A DNA stretch of 64,000 nt from assembly GCF_021556485.1 (NCBI RefSeq), contig NZ_JAKGBW010000005.1, positions 173,086-237,085 on the forward strand, given 5' to 3'. Position 1 is the first letter of the stretch, and every line of letters starts with the position of its first letter. A model generated the notes under the pieces. The model was given only the letters and a program-made list of their open reading frames with translations. It was not told the DNA's origin and did not search any database. This DNA comes from Oceanobacillus alkalisoli. GTDB taxonomy: Bacteria; Bacillota; Bacilli; Bacillales; Amphibacillaceae. The position numbers were made by a program, and so were the translations under genes. Positions 17,227-26,985 of this stretch are shown here, in pieces.

Positions 17227-18765
17227 ATGGACGGGATGATAGAGGAATTATGGGAGCGAAAAGAGCAAGCAAAGTATGGGGGTGGAAAAGAAAAGCTTGA
17301 AAGATTGCATAAACATGGTCATTTAACTGCTAGAGAGCGAATAGAAAAGCTTGTCGATCCGGATACATTTTTAGAAATAGGATTACTTGCCCATTCGGAC
17401 CAATTAGGTTCTGAAGAGAAAAGTGCTGGTGATGGAATAATTACGGGTTTAGGTAAAGTAGAAGGAAGGCCAGTTGTATTGCAGGCAGCTGATAAAACAG
17501 TTCTTGCTGGAACGGAAGGAATGGTTTATTTTCGTAAATCAAAGGCAGCACATCAATTTGCCGTTAAGCGCGGATTTCCGTTATTGAATTTAATGGAAGG
17601 TGGAGGCTTAAGGATGCCTGATGGTATGGGGTCTGACGGGATAAGCCAGATGTTGTTTCCGCAAGAACTTTTGCTCCACAATCGTAAAGTTCCATTAATA
17701 ACTGCAATTTTAGGAGATAGCTTTGGCGGCCCAACATGGACAGCTGTAACATCAGATTTTGTAACACAAGTAAAAGGAAGCGCGATGGCAGTAGCGGGGC
17801 CACGTATGTTGGAAGTCGCTACAGGTGAAAAGATTTCAAATGAAGCCCTCGGTGGTTGGGAAATTCATGCAAATTATACTGGGCAAGTAGATCGCTTTGT
17901 TACGAGTGAGGAAGACTCTATACAGGAAATGAAGGAATATTTAAGTTATATGCCACTACATTCAAGTGAAGAGCCGCCGGTTAAAGAGACAAAAGATGAT
18001 CCATATAGAAGACTTGATGAGATTGTTAATCTCGTACCGACTAGACGACAACGTGCCTATGATATGAAAAAGGTTATTCGTCAAATTGTTGATGATGGGA
18101 ATTACTTCGAATTAAAATCTTTATATGGAACTGCGCTTATAACTGTTTTTGCTCGTATTAATGGAAAAGTAGTAGGTATTATCGCAAATCAACCATTGAA
18201 ATACGCGGGCGCAGCAGGCCCTAAGGAATGTGAAAAGGCGACTGAATTTATTTGTCTTTGTGATTCTTACCATATTCCACTTGTTTTCTTACATGATATT
18301 CCGGGGTTTAGAGTATCCGGTGAAGCTGAAAAATTAAAGATGCCTACAAAGATTATGATGTGGAATCAAGCTCTTGCGCAGTCAACAGTACCTAAAATTT
18401 CAATTGTTATTCGAAAGAGTATTGGTGCCGCTTATGGGAATATGTGCGGCCCAACAATGGGGGCTGATTTTGTAGTTGCTTGGCCAACAGCCGAGATAAA
18501 TTTTACTGGCCCTGAAGTTGGTATAAATGTTGTTTATGGCCGTGACCTTCAACAATCGCAAAATGCGAAAGAGGAACGATTAAAATTATTAGAATCATGG
18601 AGTTTCGACAGTTCCCCATATAAAGCAGCAGGGAAACATCTTATTGACGATATCATCGATCCAAGAGACACAAGAAAGTTTCTTTCTCAAACATTAGAAT
18701 ATGCCTGCATGAAAAATGGATCCATGAGTGAACGTAGACTTGCTAATTGGCAGACAGGGTTTTAA
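17227..18765 (+). CDS. acyl-CoA carboxylase carboxyltransferase (beta) subunit
   Basis: Biotin-dependent carboxyltransferase fold of 512 residues (PccB/MmdA type). It starts with the typical ERLHKHGHLTARERIEKLVDP and contains GEGG-like MEGGGLRMPDG, QPLKYAGAAGPKECEKATEFI and GAAYGNMCGPTMGADF. It would transfer carboxyl from carboxybiotin to an acyl-CoA such as propionyl-, methylcrotonyl- or geranyl-CoA, or act in reverse as a decarboxylase. No biotin carboxylase or biotin carrier gene is present in the 64 kb, so it must borrow these from elsewhere or do something else. The ATG follows AAGGAG at 7 nt. Confidence 0.9.
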   Translation: MDGMIEELWERKEQAKYGGGKEKLERLHKHGHLTARERIEKLVDPDTFLEIGLLAHSDQLGSEEKSAGDGIITGLGKVEGRPVVLQAADKTVLAGTEGMVYFRKSKAAHQFAVKRGFPLLNLMEGGGLRMPDGMGSDGISQMLFPQELLLHNRKVPLITAILGDSFGGPTWTAVTSDFVTQVKGSAMAVAGPRMLEVATGEKISNEALGGWEIHANYTGQVDRFVTSEEDSIQEMKEYLSYMPLHSSEEPPVKETKDDPYRRLDEIVNLVPTRRQRAYDMKKVIRQIVDDGNYFELKSLYGTALITVFARINGKVVGIIANQPLKYAGAAGPKECEKATEFICLCDSYHIPLVFLHDIPGFRVSGEAEKLKMPTKIMMWNQALAQSTVPKISIVIRKSIGAAYGNMCGPTMGADFVVAWPTAEINFTGPEVGINVVYGRDLQQSQNAKEERLKLLESWSFDSSPYKAAGKHLIDDIIDPRDTRKFLSQTLEYACMKNGSMSERRLANWQTGF

Positions 18766-18917
18766 GTATTGAGAGATAAAATCCAAAGTGAATAGGCTGA
18801 ATATACCGTCTATAAATGCATTTTATAAGCAAACTATACGTTTAGTATAATTATTTTGGAAAACGATTTTTTTAAATTCGAAATATAGGATGAAGGAGCG
18901 AAGAAGGAGGAATTTTA

Positions 18918-19898
18918 ATGCGTAATTGGAAGGTAACGAAATTAGGTAATCCACGAGAAGTATTAGAATTGCAAGACCATTCACGACCGTCTATTCAGGA
19001 AGGTGAAATACTGATTGAAGTAGAAGCCTCTTCACTTAATTTTTTTGATATATTACTTTGTCAGGGAAAGTATCAGGAAAAGCCCCCAATCCCATTTACG
19101 CCAGGAGCGGAGATTTCAGGAGTAATTCGTGAAATTGGAAAAAACACTCAGTTAAAAGTGGGGCAACGTGTGATCGCAACTCCTCCATTACCGGATGGAG
19201 GGTTATCTGAATGGGTGAGTGTTCCAGAGGAATCTGTTTATCCTATTGTAGATTCAATGGCTGCAACGGATGCTGTTGCAATGTTCATAACCTATCAAAC
19301 TTCTTATTATGGGTTATATTACCGAGGTAATCTCCAAAAAGGGGAGGTACTTTTGGTGCATGCCGGTGCGGGTGGAGTAGGATCAGCAGCTATCCAACTT
19401 GGTAAGGCAAGGGGGGCAAAAGTAATAGCAACTGCCGGTGGTCCTGATAAAGTCCAGATATGTAAAAATCTTGGAGCGGACATAGCTATTGATTATATAA
19501 TGGATGATTTTGTAGAGGTTGTGAAAAGTGAGACTAACGGGCGTGGAGCAGATGTTATCTATGACCCAGTAGGAGCAGACGTGTTTGATAGATCACGTAA
19601 ATGTATTGCATTTGATGGACGTTTGTTAGTAATCGGTTTTGCTGGTGGACGCATACCTGAAGCACCTGTAAACCATGCACTCATTAAAAACTATTCAATT
19701 GTTGGTGTGCATTGGGGATTATTTGCACGGTTACACCCTAGTAAAGTAAGGGAAATCCATGCAGACTTAATGCGACTTTACGATGAAAAATCGATTTGCC
19801 CATTAATATATCAAGCGTATGATTTTAGAGAAGTTCCAGACGCATTAGAAATTTTAGCCGATAGGAAGACGTATGGGAAATTGATTGTTAAGCCATGA
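18918..19898 (+). CDS. quinone oxidoreductase-like MDR 2
   Basis: Second zinc-less medium-chain reductase, 326 residues. The GroES-like N-terminus has SLNFFDILLCQGKYQ, and the cofactor fold has HAGAGGVGSAAIQLGKARGAKV; zinc-ligand cysteines are absent. AAGGAGG lies before the ATG. A 152-bp AT-rich gap precedes it, holding an imperfect palindrome (ACTATACGTTTAGT, near 18833-18846), so it may begin a separate transcript with the SDR that follows. It is probably an NADPH-dependent enone or enoyl reductase. It shares only family-level similarity with the copy at 9985. Confidence 0.88.
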   Translation: MRNWKVTKLGNPREVLELQDHSRPSIQEGEILIEVEASSLNFFDILLCQGKYQEKPPIPFTPGAEISGVIREIGKNTQLKVGQRVIATPPLPDGGLSEWVSVPEESVYPIVDSMAATDAVAMFITYQTSYYGLYYRGNLQKGEVLLVHAGAGGVGSAAIQLGKARGAKVIATAGGPDKVQICKNLGADIAIDYIMDDFVEVVKSETNGRGADVIYDPVGADVFDRSRKCIAFDGRLLVIGFAGGRIPEAPVNHALIKNYSIVGVHWGLFARLHPSKVREIHADLMRLYDEKSICPLIYQAYDFREVPDALEILADRKTYGKLIVKP

Positions 19899-19952
19899 GG
19901 CCACTTATTTAATAAATAGGTTTAACAATCCAGATATTAAGGGGGGAAGTCT

Positions 19953-20696
19953 ATGCGCTTAAAAAACAAAGTTGCAATCATTACCGGTGGCGGTGGAGAT
20001 ATCGGTAAGGCAACAGCGATTCGATTTGCAAGGGAAGGAGCAAGGGTGGTCGTCGTTGATTTAAATGAAAAGACTGCATGTGAAACCGTAAATCTAATAA
20101 GAAAGGAAAATGGAGAAGCTAATTGTATAAAGACTGACGTAACTAATGATCATGCAGTACAAAATATGATTCAAGAAACGATTGCTAAGTATGAACGGCT
20201 CGATATTATGTTTAATAATGCTGGAGTAAATAGTGTAGAGAAAAAATTGCCCGATGTTTCATTTGAGGAATGGAAGAAAGTTATGGATATAAATATAACA
20301 GGTGTATTTCTTGGTATGAAATATGCCATTCCGCATATGAAGTCGGGAGGTTCAATTATAAATACAGCAAGTATTGCAGGCATAAAAGGGCAAAAGTTAG
20401 TTGCGGCATATTCGGCATCAAAAAGCAGTGTTATTGCACTTACTAAATCGACAGCAACTGAATTTGGGAGGAAGAATATACGAATCAATGCCATTGCACC
20501 AGGAATAATTGAAACAAGTATGGTTGATGACTGGAGAAAGACGGATAAATGGCCAGTTTTATCTACAAATAACGCTTTAAAAAGAATCGGACAACCGGAA
20601 GAAATAGCGAATGCTGTATTATTCCTTGCTTCAGATGAAGCTTCCTTTATTACAGGAGAAACACTTGTAATTGATGGTGGTGCGCTTAATATTTAG
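19953..20696 (+). CDS. SDR-family oxidoreductase 2
   Basis: Short-chain dehydrogenase of 247 residues. The cofactor motif is TGGGGDIG, followed by NNAG, a catalytic Ser in NTASIAG, Tyr and Lys in YSASK, and the C-terminal FITGETLVIDGG. GGGGGG precedes the ATG. It follows the MDR by 54 bp on the same strand, so the two are likely co-expressed. It could serve as a hydroxyacyl-CoA or secondary alcohol dehydrogenase. It is the last intact gene before the decayed transporter. Confidence 0.9.
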   Translation: MRLKNKVAIITGGGGDIGKATAIRFAREGARVVVVDLNEKTACETVNLIRKENGEANCIKTDVTNDHAVQNMIQETIAKYERLDIMFNNAGVNSVEKKLPDVSFEEWKKVMDINITGVFLGMKYAIPHMKSGGSIINTASIAGIKGQKLVAAYSASKSSVIALTKSTATEFGRKNIRINAIAPGIIETSMVDDWRKTDKWPVLSTNNALKRIGQPEEIANAVLFLASDEASFITGETLVIDGGALNI

Positions 20697-20805
20697 CGAC
20701 TACAAACATTAGAGATGTTATTCGTGAGTAAGCACTTGTTATAAATTAGAAAATTACATTCAAAAATTATTACCCCAACAGTAAATAGAAAAAAGAGGAG
20801 GGAAA

Positions 20806-20934
20806 ATGATGGATTTATTTCTCCAGCAATTATTAAACGGGCTTTCTAATGGCAGTGTTTACAGTTTGGTGGCGCTAGGTTTGACAATGGTATTCGGAAT
20901 TCTTCACGTTCCTAACTTTGCTCATGGTGCGTAA
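20806..20934 (+). pseudogene. truncated LivH-like ABC permease (first 42 codons)
   Basis: A good ribosome site (GAGGAGGG) and two ATGs open a frame reading [20 protein letters not shown] and then [20 protein letters not shown] before TAA. This is the N-terminus of a branched-chain amino-acid permease (LivH), whose first membrane helix leads into the conserved NFAHG motif. The frame stops exactly there, where about 250 residues should follow. The rest of livH and the usual livM, livG and livF are gone. Confidence 0.85.
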
Positions 20935-20965
20935 AAAAAGATGTTTGAAATTATTAAGCAGATTA

Positions 20966-22200
20966 ATGAGGTTTAAAAGCATTTCTTGTTTTGGAATCCT
21001 ATTGCTATTTGTATTCGGATTAGCAGCCTGTCTAGATATGTCTTCAAGTGACTCTGGGGATAAAAATAGTAGTGAAACGGAAGAAGCGCCAGAAACTCTA
21101 GAAACTCCAACATTAAGTGAAGGAGAGGAGATTGTTGAGATAGGTTACAGCGGACCATTAAGTGGCCCGGCTGCTCAATATGGAATTAACGTTATGAATG
21201 GACTAGAGATGGCTGCTGAGGAAATTAATGAAAATGGCTTTGAAGTGGATGGAACGACGTATAAACTTGAAATCGTTGCATTTGATGATCAATATTTACC
21301 AAATGAGACAGGCGTAAATGTGAAGCGAATGGTTTCGGAAAATGATCCTGTAGCAGTTTGGGTACCTCACAGTGGAGGAGTTTTTGCCACTCAAGAATTT
21401 AATGAAGAGGATAATTTCATTCTTATGGCATATACAAGTGAACCAAGACAATATGAACAAGGGAATGAGTTAATGATAGGAATCCCACCCCAATATAATG
21501 TTTGGACAGAACCATTTAGTCGATATCAAATCGAAAAATTTGGAAGTAAAATGGCACTCCTTCCTACAAACTCCCAATATGGTAAGGACTGACTGAATCA
21601 ATTGTTCCTGTATGGGAAGAAATGGGGGGAGAAATCGTCTATGAAACTGAGATTGATTTTGCAAAGGAAACCGACTATTTTACCATAATGACCAACGCAT
21701 TAAATGAAGATCCGGATGTGCTTTTTGTTGGGGGACCTTCAGAACCTACTGCGCTTGTTATAAAACAAGCCAAGGAATTGGGATTCGAGGGTGGATTTAT
21801 GATTATGGACCAAGCAAAATTAGAGGAAATGTCTGGTTTCTTAGGAAGCTATGATCTGCTTAACGGTTCAATTGGTTCTCTTCCTATTGAGAGTAGTGAT
21901 ACTTAACAAAGTGACAGATTTGTAGAGACATATAAAAAGAATTTTGGTGAACCATACGCAACTTCTGAATCTGCACTAAATTATCAGAGTGTGTATGTTT
22001 TGGTAGAAGCAATGAAAGTTGCTGGTACAGTTGAAGACAGAAAGGCAATTATGGAAGCTGTAAATGAAGGGATAAAAAATATACCAGAGGATAATTTGGT
22101 TCTTCCACTTCATGAAATTGACGAAGTAGGAAGTCTTCAATGGAAATTTGATGCAGGCATTGTTGAAGATGGAGAGGTAGAAATATTTCCATTTGAATAA
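20966..22200 (+). pseudogene. broken branched-chain-type ABC substrate-binding lipoprotein
   Basis: Remains of a LivK/Leu-Ile-Val-type periplasmic binding protein. The N-terminus is a lipoprotein signal with lipobox LAAC, followed by EIVEIGYSGPLSGPAAQYG and the usual ligand-binding fold. The frame shifts near 21590 after NSQYGKD, resumes as LTESIVPVWEEMGG, and hits an in-frame TAA at 21904-21906; the tail then reads on to FPFE at 22200. Joined, the pieces make a near full-length protein of about 410 residues. The first bases of the frame overlap the truncated livH fragment, so a deletion probably joined them. Confidence 0.85.
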
Positions 22201-22298
22201 CGGATGAAAATATTTTCAATCATTAAAGGAAAAATTAAACCAGTCTTGAATATATATAATAAAGGTAGGGGGAATTTTTCCTTATATTTTACACTAAA

Positions 22299-22318
22299 CA
22301 TACCAACTAGTTGGTATG
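22299..22318 (+). promoter_or_regulatory. 20-bp perfect palindrome, TetR-type operator
   Basis: CATACCAACT followed by its exact complement AGTTGGTATG, 32 nt before the start of the acyl-CoA dehydrogenase at 22350. Palindromes of this form are typical TetR-family operators controlling fatty-acid or aromatic acyl-CoA operons. No second copy was seen in the window. Confidence 0.7.
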
Positions 22319-22349
22319 AAGTGATTAATAAATAAGAGGAGTGCATGAA

Positions 22350-23525
22350 ATGTATTTACGCCTGACAGATGAACAAAAAATGGTGCAAGAAACAATCCGA
22401 AAGTTTGTCGAAAAGGAATTGATACCTTTAGAAAATGAGGTCCTTCGTAATGAAATGGAAGGTAAGCCCAGTTTATCTAAAGAAAAACAAAATGAATTGC
22501 AATTGAAAGCAAAGGAAGCTGGATTTTGGGGGATCAATACACCCGCTGAATATGGGGGAGCAGATATTGGTCAAATGATGCTAGCAATTGTACAAATGGA
22601 AGTTTCAAAGTCTTTTGTCCCGTTTCAATTCGGTGGTACTGCAGATAACATTCTCTATTATGGAAATGAGGATCAAAAAGAACAGTATTTGATACCAACA
22701 ATAAATGGTGAGAAGAAGTCATGCTTTGCTATGACGGAGCCTGGAGCGGGATCGGATACAAGAGGATTAAAAACAACCGCCGTAAAGGATGGAAATGAAT
22801 GGGTAATAAATGGAGAAAAGACATTTATTACGGGAGGAAATGAAGCAGATTTTGTAATGGTTATGGCTGTGACAGATAAAGAAAAGCATCAACGTACAGG
22901 CACAGATGGGGTTACATGCTTTATTGTTGATCGGGAAATGGGTTGGAAATCAGAATATATTCATACAATGGGAGAATGGGGACCGGCAGGATTAGTGTTT
23001 GATAATGTACGTATTCCAAAAGAGAACATTCTAGGAGAAGTCGATGGTGGTTATCAGCTCGGCTTAGAATGGATTGGTTTTGCTAGATGGATTGTTGGTG
23101 CGACTGCTGTAGGAGCTAGCGAAAGGCTACTTCAAATGGCGATTGATTATTCTAAAGAAAGGAAGACATTTGGAAAGCCGATTGCTGACAGGCAAGCAAT
23201 CCAGTGGCAAATCGCTGATTCGGCAGTAGAAATTGAAGCCGCAAAATGGCTCGTATTAAATGCTGCTTTTACGCTTGATCAGGGAGAAGATAACCGCCAT
23301 TTAGCCTCAATAGCAAAGCTTTATGGAGCGAATATAGGTAATAATGTGGTGGATCGTGTTCTGCAAATTCATGGTGGCATGGGGTATACACGCGAGCTGC
23401 CAATTGAACGCTGGTATCGTGAAGCTAGATTATGGAGAATTTATGATGGCACGGATGAAATACAACGATTAATTATTTCTAGAAATCTTTTAAAGGGCCA
23501 TGTTAAAGTAGGCCAATTTATATAA
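22350..23525 (+). CDS. acyl-CoA dehydrogenase
   Basis: FAD enzyme of 391 residues, oxidising an acyl-CoA to the 2-enoyl-CoA. It has CFAMTEPGAGSDTRG for FAD and substrate, RKTFGKPIADRQAIQW, QIHGGMGYTRELPIERWYREAR and, at the C-terminus, YDGTDEIQRL, where Asp replaces the Glu of the usual YEGT. The ATG at 22350 follows AGGAG at 8 nt; a GTG nine bases earlier lies within the ribosome site. It leads a six- to seven-gene beta-oxidation operon that starts just after the palindrome. Chain-length range is unknown. Confidence 0.92.
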   Translation: MYLRLTDEQKMVQETIRKFVEKELIPLENEVLRNEMEGKPSLSKEKQNELQLKAKEAGFWGINTPAEYGGADIGQMMLAIVQMEVSKSFVPFQFGGTADNILYYGNEDQKEQYLIPTINGEKKSCFAMTEPGAGSDTRGLKTTAVKDGNEWVINGEKTFITGGNEADFVMVMAVTDKEKHQRTGTDGVTCFIVDREMGWKSEYIHTMGEWGPAGLVFDNVRIPKENILGEVDGGYQLGLEWIGFARWIVGATAVGASERLLQMAIDYSKERKTFGKPIADRQAIQWQIADSAVEIEAAKWLVLNAAFTLDQGEDNRHLASIAKLYGANIGNNVVDRVLQIHGGMGYTRELPIERWYREARLWRIYDGTDEIQRLIISRNLLKGHVKVGQFI

Positions 23526-23545
23526 AAATAAGGGAGGAATTTTTT

Positions 23546-24310
23546 ATGACGGGTAGATTTGATGGAAGAACTGCTTTTATAACAGGTGGAAGTAGAGGGA
23601 TAGGTAAAGGTATCGCACAAAGGTTTGCTGAGGAAGAAGCTAAGGTAGGAATCATAGATATAAATGAAGCAGCTCTAAGTGAAACAATGAGAGAATTAGA
23701 AGAACAAGGTTATGAAGTTTTTTCAAAAGTCGTGGATGTCGTTAATGCTGATGAAGTAGAAGCTGCAATGAAGGAGTTTGTTACATCATTCGGCTCACTT
23801 GATATTCTAGTAAATAATGCTGGAATTATTCGTGATAATTTATTATTTAAGATGACTGATAGTGACTGGGAACAAGTAATGGATGTCCATCTAAAAGGAA
23901 CATTTTATGCTTCACGTGCAGCTCAAAAATATATGGTGGATAAAAAATATGGCCGAATCATAAACGTTTCATCTACCTCGGCATTAGGGAATCGTGGACA
24001 GGCAAATTATGCAACAGCAAAAGCAGGATTACAAGGATTCACAAAAACGCTTGCAATTGAACTTGGAAAATATGGAATTACAGTAAATGCAGTAGCTCCA
24101 GGATTCATTGAAACGGAAATGACAAGAGAAACAGCTGAACGAATCGGTATTTCATTTGAAGAAATGGTGAAATTCAGTGTAGCTTCTATTCCTGTTGCTA
24201 GAAGTGGAAAGCCTGCTGATATTGCGAATACAGTAGCATTTTTTGCAGACGAACAGTCTTCATTTGTTAATGGTCAAGTCATTTATGTTGCTGGTGGACC
24301 AAAAGATTAA
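23546..24310 (+). CDS. FabG-like SDR, 3-hydroxyacyl-CoA dehydrogenase
   Basis: NAD(P)-dependent 3-oxoacyl reductase/3-hydroxyacyl dehydrogenase of 254 residues. It contains TGGSRGIGKG, NNAGIIRDNLLFKM, Ser in NVSSTSALGNRGQ, Tyr and Lys in YATAK, and ends FVNGQVIYVAGG. Strongly FabG-like, but its place between an acyl-CoA dehydrogenase and a hydratase says it works on CoA esters in beta-oxidation. GGGAGG precedes the ATG, 20 bp after the dehydrogenase stop. Confidence 0.9.
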   Translation: MTGRFDGRTAFITGGSRGIGKGIAQRFAEEEAKVGIIDINEAALSETMRELEEQGYEVFSKVVDVVNADEVEAAMKEFVTSFGSLDILVNNAGIIRDNLLFKMTDSDWEQVMDVHLKGTFYASRAAQKYMVDKKYGRIINVSSTSALGNRGQANYATAKAGLQGFTKTLAIELGKYGITVNAVAPGFIETEMTRETAERIGISFEEMVKFSVASIPVARSGKPADIANTVAFFADEQSSFVNGQVIYVAGGPKD

Positions 24311-24342
24311 ATCAATAAACATGAGAAAGGGGAGTTGTGTAA

Positions 24343-24792
24343 ATGTTTAAAGATATAATTGGAAAAAGATCTGAAAAGGTAAAAAACACTGTTGAAAGGG
24401 GAGCGGTTAAGAAGTTTGCAGAAGCTATTGGCGATGTACATCCGATTTATGTGGATGAAGAATATGGCAAACAATCAAGATACGAGCAAAATATAGCACC
24501 CCCAACTTTTCCTCGAGTTTTCGACTATGGAGAAATAGAGGATTTTAACTTACCAAACGTCGGTCTTATTCATGGAGAGCAGATATATCATTATAAAAGG
24601 CCATTATTGGTAGGGGAAGAGGTTTATTGTTATACCGAAGTTCTTGATTACTATGAAAAAACAGGAAAGATGGGTCTTCTTAGTTTTGTAATATTACAAG
24701 GCAGTGGTGAGGATAAAGACGGAAAAATTATATATACGGAAAGGCAATCTGTAATTATAACGGAACCAGTAAGAAAGGAGTTGGTAAGATGA
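24343..24792 (+). CDS. MaoC-like hydratase, N-terminal-type subunit
   Basis: Hot-dog-fold protein of 149 residues of the FAS1-like dehydratase/MaoC N-terminal type (FAEAIGDVHPIYVDEEYGKQSRYEQNIAPPTFPRV). It overlaps the next gene, the MaoC C-terminal type, by 4 bp (ATGA), so they are translationally coupled and should form a heteromeric (R)-type enoyl-CoA hydratase. This subunit lacks a full catalytic D-x-N-P-x-H motif, as expected of the non-catalytic half. AAGGGGAG lies before the ATG. Confidence 0.88.
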   Translation: MFKDIIGKRSEKVKNTVERGAVKKFAEAIGDVHPIYVDEEYGKQSRYEQNIAPPTFPRVFDYGEIEDFNLPNVGLIHGEQIYHYKRPLLVGEEVYCYTEVLDYYEKTGKMGLLSFVILQGSGEDKDGKIIYTERQSVIITEPVRKELVR

Positions 24793-25193
24793 CTAGCATC
24801 TTTGATTTACAAATTGGTGATTCATTGGAAGAGATTACACTTCATCCAGTTTCAAGAATTGATTTAATAAAATATGCAGGTGCATCTGGTGATTTTAATC
24901 CAATTCATACAATCGATGCCGAAGCTTCAAAGGCAGGATTACCTGGCATCATTGCTCATGGCATGTGGACAATGGGGAACCTAGCAAAATTATTTACACC
25001 TTATTTAGAAGAAGGATTTATTCAATATTATAAAATTCGCTTTGCAGGGATGGTTTTTCTAGAGGATGTTATAACACTTAAAGGGAAACTACAAAAAGAA
25101 CGTGAAGGATTACTTGATTTTACTGTAGCGGCTGTGAATCAAGATGGAAAAGAGGTAATTAATGGAGCAATCACATTCAAGAAATATGTCTAA
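24789..25193 (+). CDS. MaoC-like enoyl-CoA hydratase, catalytic subunit
   Basis: Hot-dog protein of 134 residues that adds water to 2-enoyl-CoA. The hydratase 2 motif is clear: GASGDFNPIHTIDAEASKAGLPGIIAHGMWTMG, with the catalytic Asp and His of D-F-N-P-I-H. Its ATG overlaps the preceding stop (ATGA). Together the pair completes the step between the dehydrogenase and the FabG-like enzyme, giving (R)-3-hydroxyacyl-CoA. Confidence 0.9.
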   Translation: MTSIFDLQIGDSLEEITLHPVSRIDLIKYAGASGDFNPIHTIDAEASKAGLPGIIAHGMWTMGNLAKLFTPYLEEGFIQYYKIRFAGMVFLEDVITLKGKLQKEREGLLDFTVAAVNQDGKEVINGAITFKKYV

Positions 25194-25283
25194 ACCCGTA
25201 TACTACCGAATTCCTTCTATTAAATGTCTGGATATATCAATAAGATATATGGATTAAAAGTAAAATCATAAGGAGAGTATCCA

Positions 25284-26453
25284 ATGGAGAGAGATGCAGT
25301 TATCGTATCAGCTGTTCGAACAGCAATAGCAAGACAGGGTGGTGCTTTGGCAACTGTTCCGGCACATGTCTTTGGAGCAGAAGTTATTAAAGAAGCAATT
25401 AAGCGTACAGGTATTGATCCGCAATCTATCGATGATGTGATTCTTGGAAATGTATTAAGTGGTGGAGGAAATATTGCTAGGTTAACAGCCTTGCAAACGG
25501 AATTGTCAATGGAATTACCGGGTCTTACAATTGATCGCCAGTGCGGTTCAGGAATTAATGCTATTCATTTAGCTGCACAAGCAATTCGAGCAGGAGATGG
25601 TGATATTTATGTTGCTGGTGGTACAGAGAGTATGAGTCGTGCACCATATTTGATGGACAGAGCTGAAGGGGCATATAGTTCAGCACCACCACAGTTTCGC
25701 GGCTCTCAACTTTCACCAAAGGAAATAGGCGATCCACCAATGGGCATAACGGCAGAAAATTTGGTGAGAAAATATGGAATTAGTAGAGAAGAGCAGGATG
25801 AATTTTCATTACGGAGTCAACAAAGAATGGCTAAAGCAATGGAAGAAGGACGCTTTGAGGAACAAATTGTACCAATTAGCGTTCCAGTTCGAAAAGGGGA
25901 ACCCATTGTTTTTAAAACGGATGAACATCCTCGGCCGGAGACGACAATCGAAGGGTTATCTAAATTACAACCGGCTTTTCTAAAAGGAGGAACAGTGACA
26001 GCAGGGAGCAGTTCAGGATTAAACGATGCTGCATCGGCTCTTGTGATTATGTCAAGAGAAAAGGCAGAAGAATTAGGTGTTCAGCCATTGGCAACGATCC
26101 GCGCTTCAGCAGTTGCTGGCGTCGATCCGAATATTATGGGGATAGGTCCCGTTCCAGCTACTAGAAAGGTTATGGAGAAGTCGGGCCTTCATTTAAATGA
26201 GATGGATATTATTGAATTAAATGAAGCTTTCGCAGCACAAGTAATTGCCTGTGATAGGGAACTTCATTTAGATCCGGAAAAATTAAATGTTAATGGCGGT
26301 GCTATTTCTCATGGGCATCCACTAGGAGCCACAGGAGCAATTCTTGCAACAAAAGCTGTCTATGAATTAAGACGTGCAAATGGGAGATACGCACTTATCA
26401 CCGCCTGTATCGGTGGAGGCCAGGGTATTGCAACAATTATTGAGGCGGAATAG
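25284..26453 (+). CDS. thiolase (acetyl-CoA acyltransferase)
   Basis: Splits 3-oxoacyl-CoA into acetyl-CoA (or propionyl-CoA) and a shortened acyl-CoA. The 389-residue protein has the nucleophilic Cys87 in [12 protein letters not shown], the His motif [15 protein letters not shown] and the second Cys in [15 protein letters not shown] lies before the ATG. With the preceding genes it closes a full beta-oxidation round. A 90-bp gap precedes it with no terminator. Confidence 0.93.
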   Translation: MERDAVIVSAVRTAIARQGGALATVPAHVFGAEVIKEAIKRTGIDPQSIDDVILGNVLSGGGNIARLTALQTELSMELPGLTIDRQCGSGINAIHLAAQAIRAGDGDIYVAGGTESMSRAPYLMDRAEGAYSSAPPQFRGSQLSPKEIGDPPMGITAENLVRKYGISREEQDEFSLRSQQRMAKAMEEGRFEEQIVPISVPVRKGEPIVFKTDEHPRPETTIEGLSKLQPAFLKGGTVTAGSSSGLNDAASALVIMSREKAEELGVQPLATIRASAVAGVDPNIMGIGPVPATRKVMEKSGLHLNEMDIIELNEAFAAQVIACDRELHLDPEKLNVNGGAISHGHPLGATGAILATKAVYELRRANGRYALITACIGGGQGIATIIEAE

Positions 26454-26507
26454 CTAGGTTGATAGATTTTGGGTTTTCAACATTAATTTAATTTTAGGGA
26501 GGTTACC

Positions 26508-26930
26508 ATGACAAAATCATTTGATATAGAGGTATTTGTTCGATTTGCGGAAACAGATGCAGCTGGTCATATAAATAACACAAGTTATTTTTTATATTTT
26601 GAAGAAGCACGGACAAAGTTTTTCTATGAAATTGGAATTGGAAAGACTAATAAAAATCCATTGATGATTAATTTTATTTTAGCTTCCACTAAATGTGATT
26701 ATATATCACAAGCTTTTGGAGGCAAAATATTAAAGGTTTCTACTATTGTTACAGATATTGGAACAAAGAGCTTTACGGTACATCATGAAATTACAAATAG
26801 TAAAGAAGAAGTGGTTGCTCGTGCCACAGCTACATTAGTTTGTTTTAATTATGCAGAGCAAAAAACTGAACCCATTCCAGATTCAATTAGGAATAAACTT
26901 GAAGAAGTTTTTAGTGGGGTAAGTAAGTGA
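26508..26930 (+). CDS. acyl-CoA thioesterase, 4-hydroxybenzoyl-CoA thioesterase type
   Basis: Hot-dog thioesterase of 140 residues. The N-terminal pattern VRFAETDAAGHINNTSYFLYFEEART has the catalytic Asp and the conserved H-x-N-N of the YbgC/FadM group. It would release a free acid from an acyl-CoA and prevent CoA being trapped by dead-end intermediates. GGGAGG lies before the ATG. It sits between the thiolase and a crotonase-fold gene in the same operon. Confidence 0.88.
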   Translation: MTKSFDIEVFVRFAETDAAGHINNTSYFLYFEEARTKFFYEIGIGKTNKNPLMINFILASTKCDYISQAFGGKILKVSTIVTDIGTKSFTVHHEITNSKEEVVARATATLVCFNYAEQKTEPIPDSIRNKLEEVFSGVSK

Positions 26931-26985
26931 TTCACTCATTAAAAAGTCTGCTTTTAATAAATGAACTAAAAGGAGAATGAAAATA

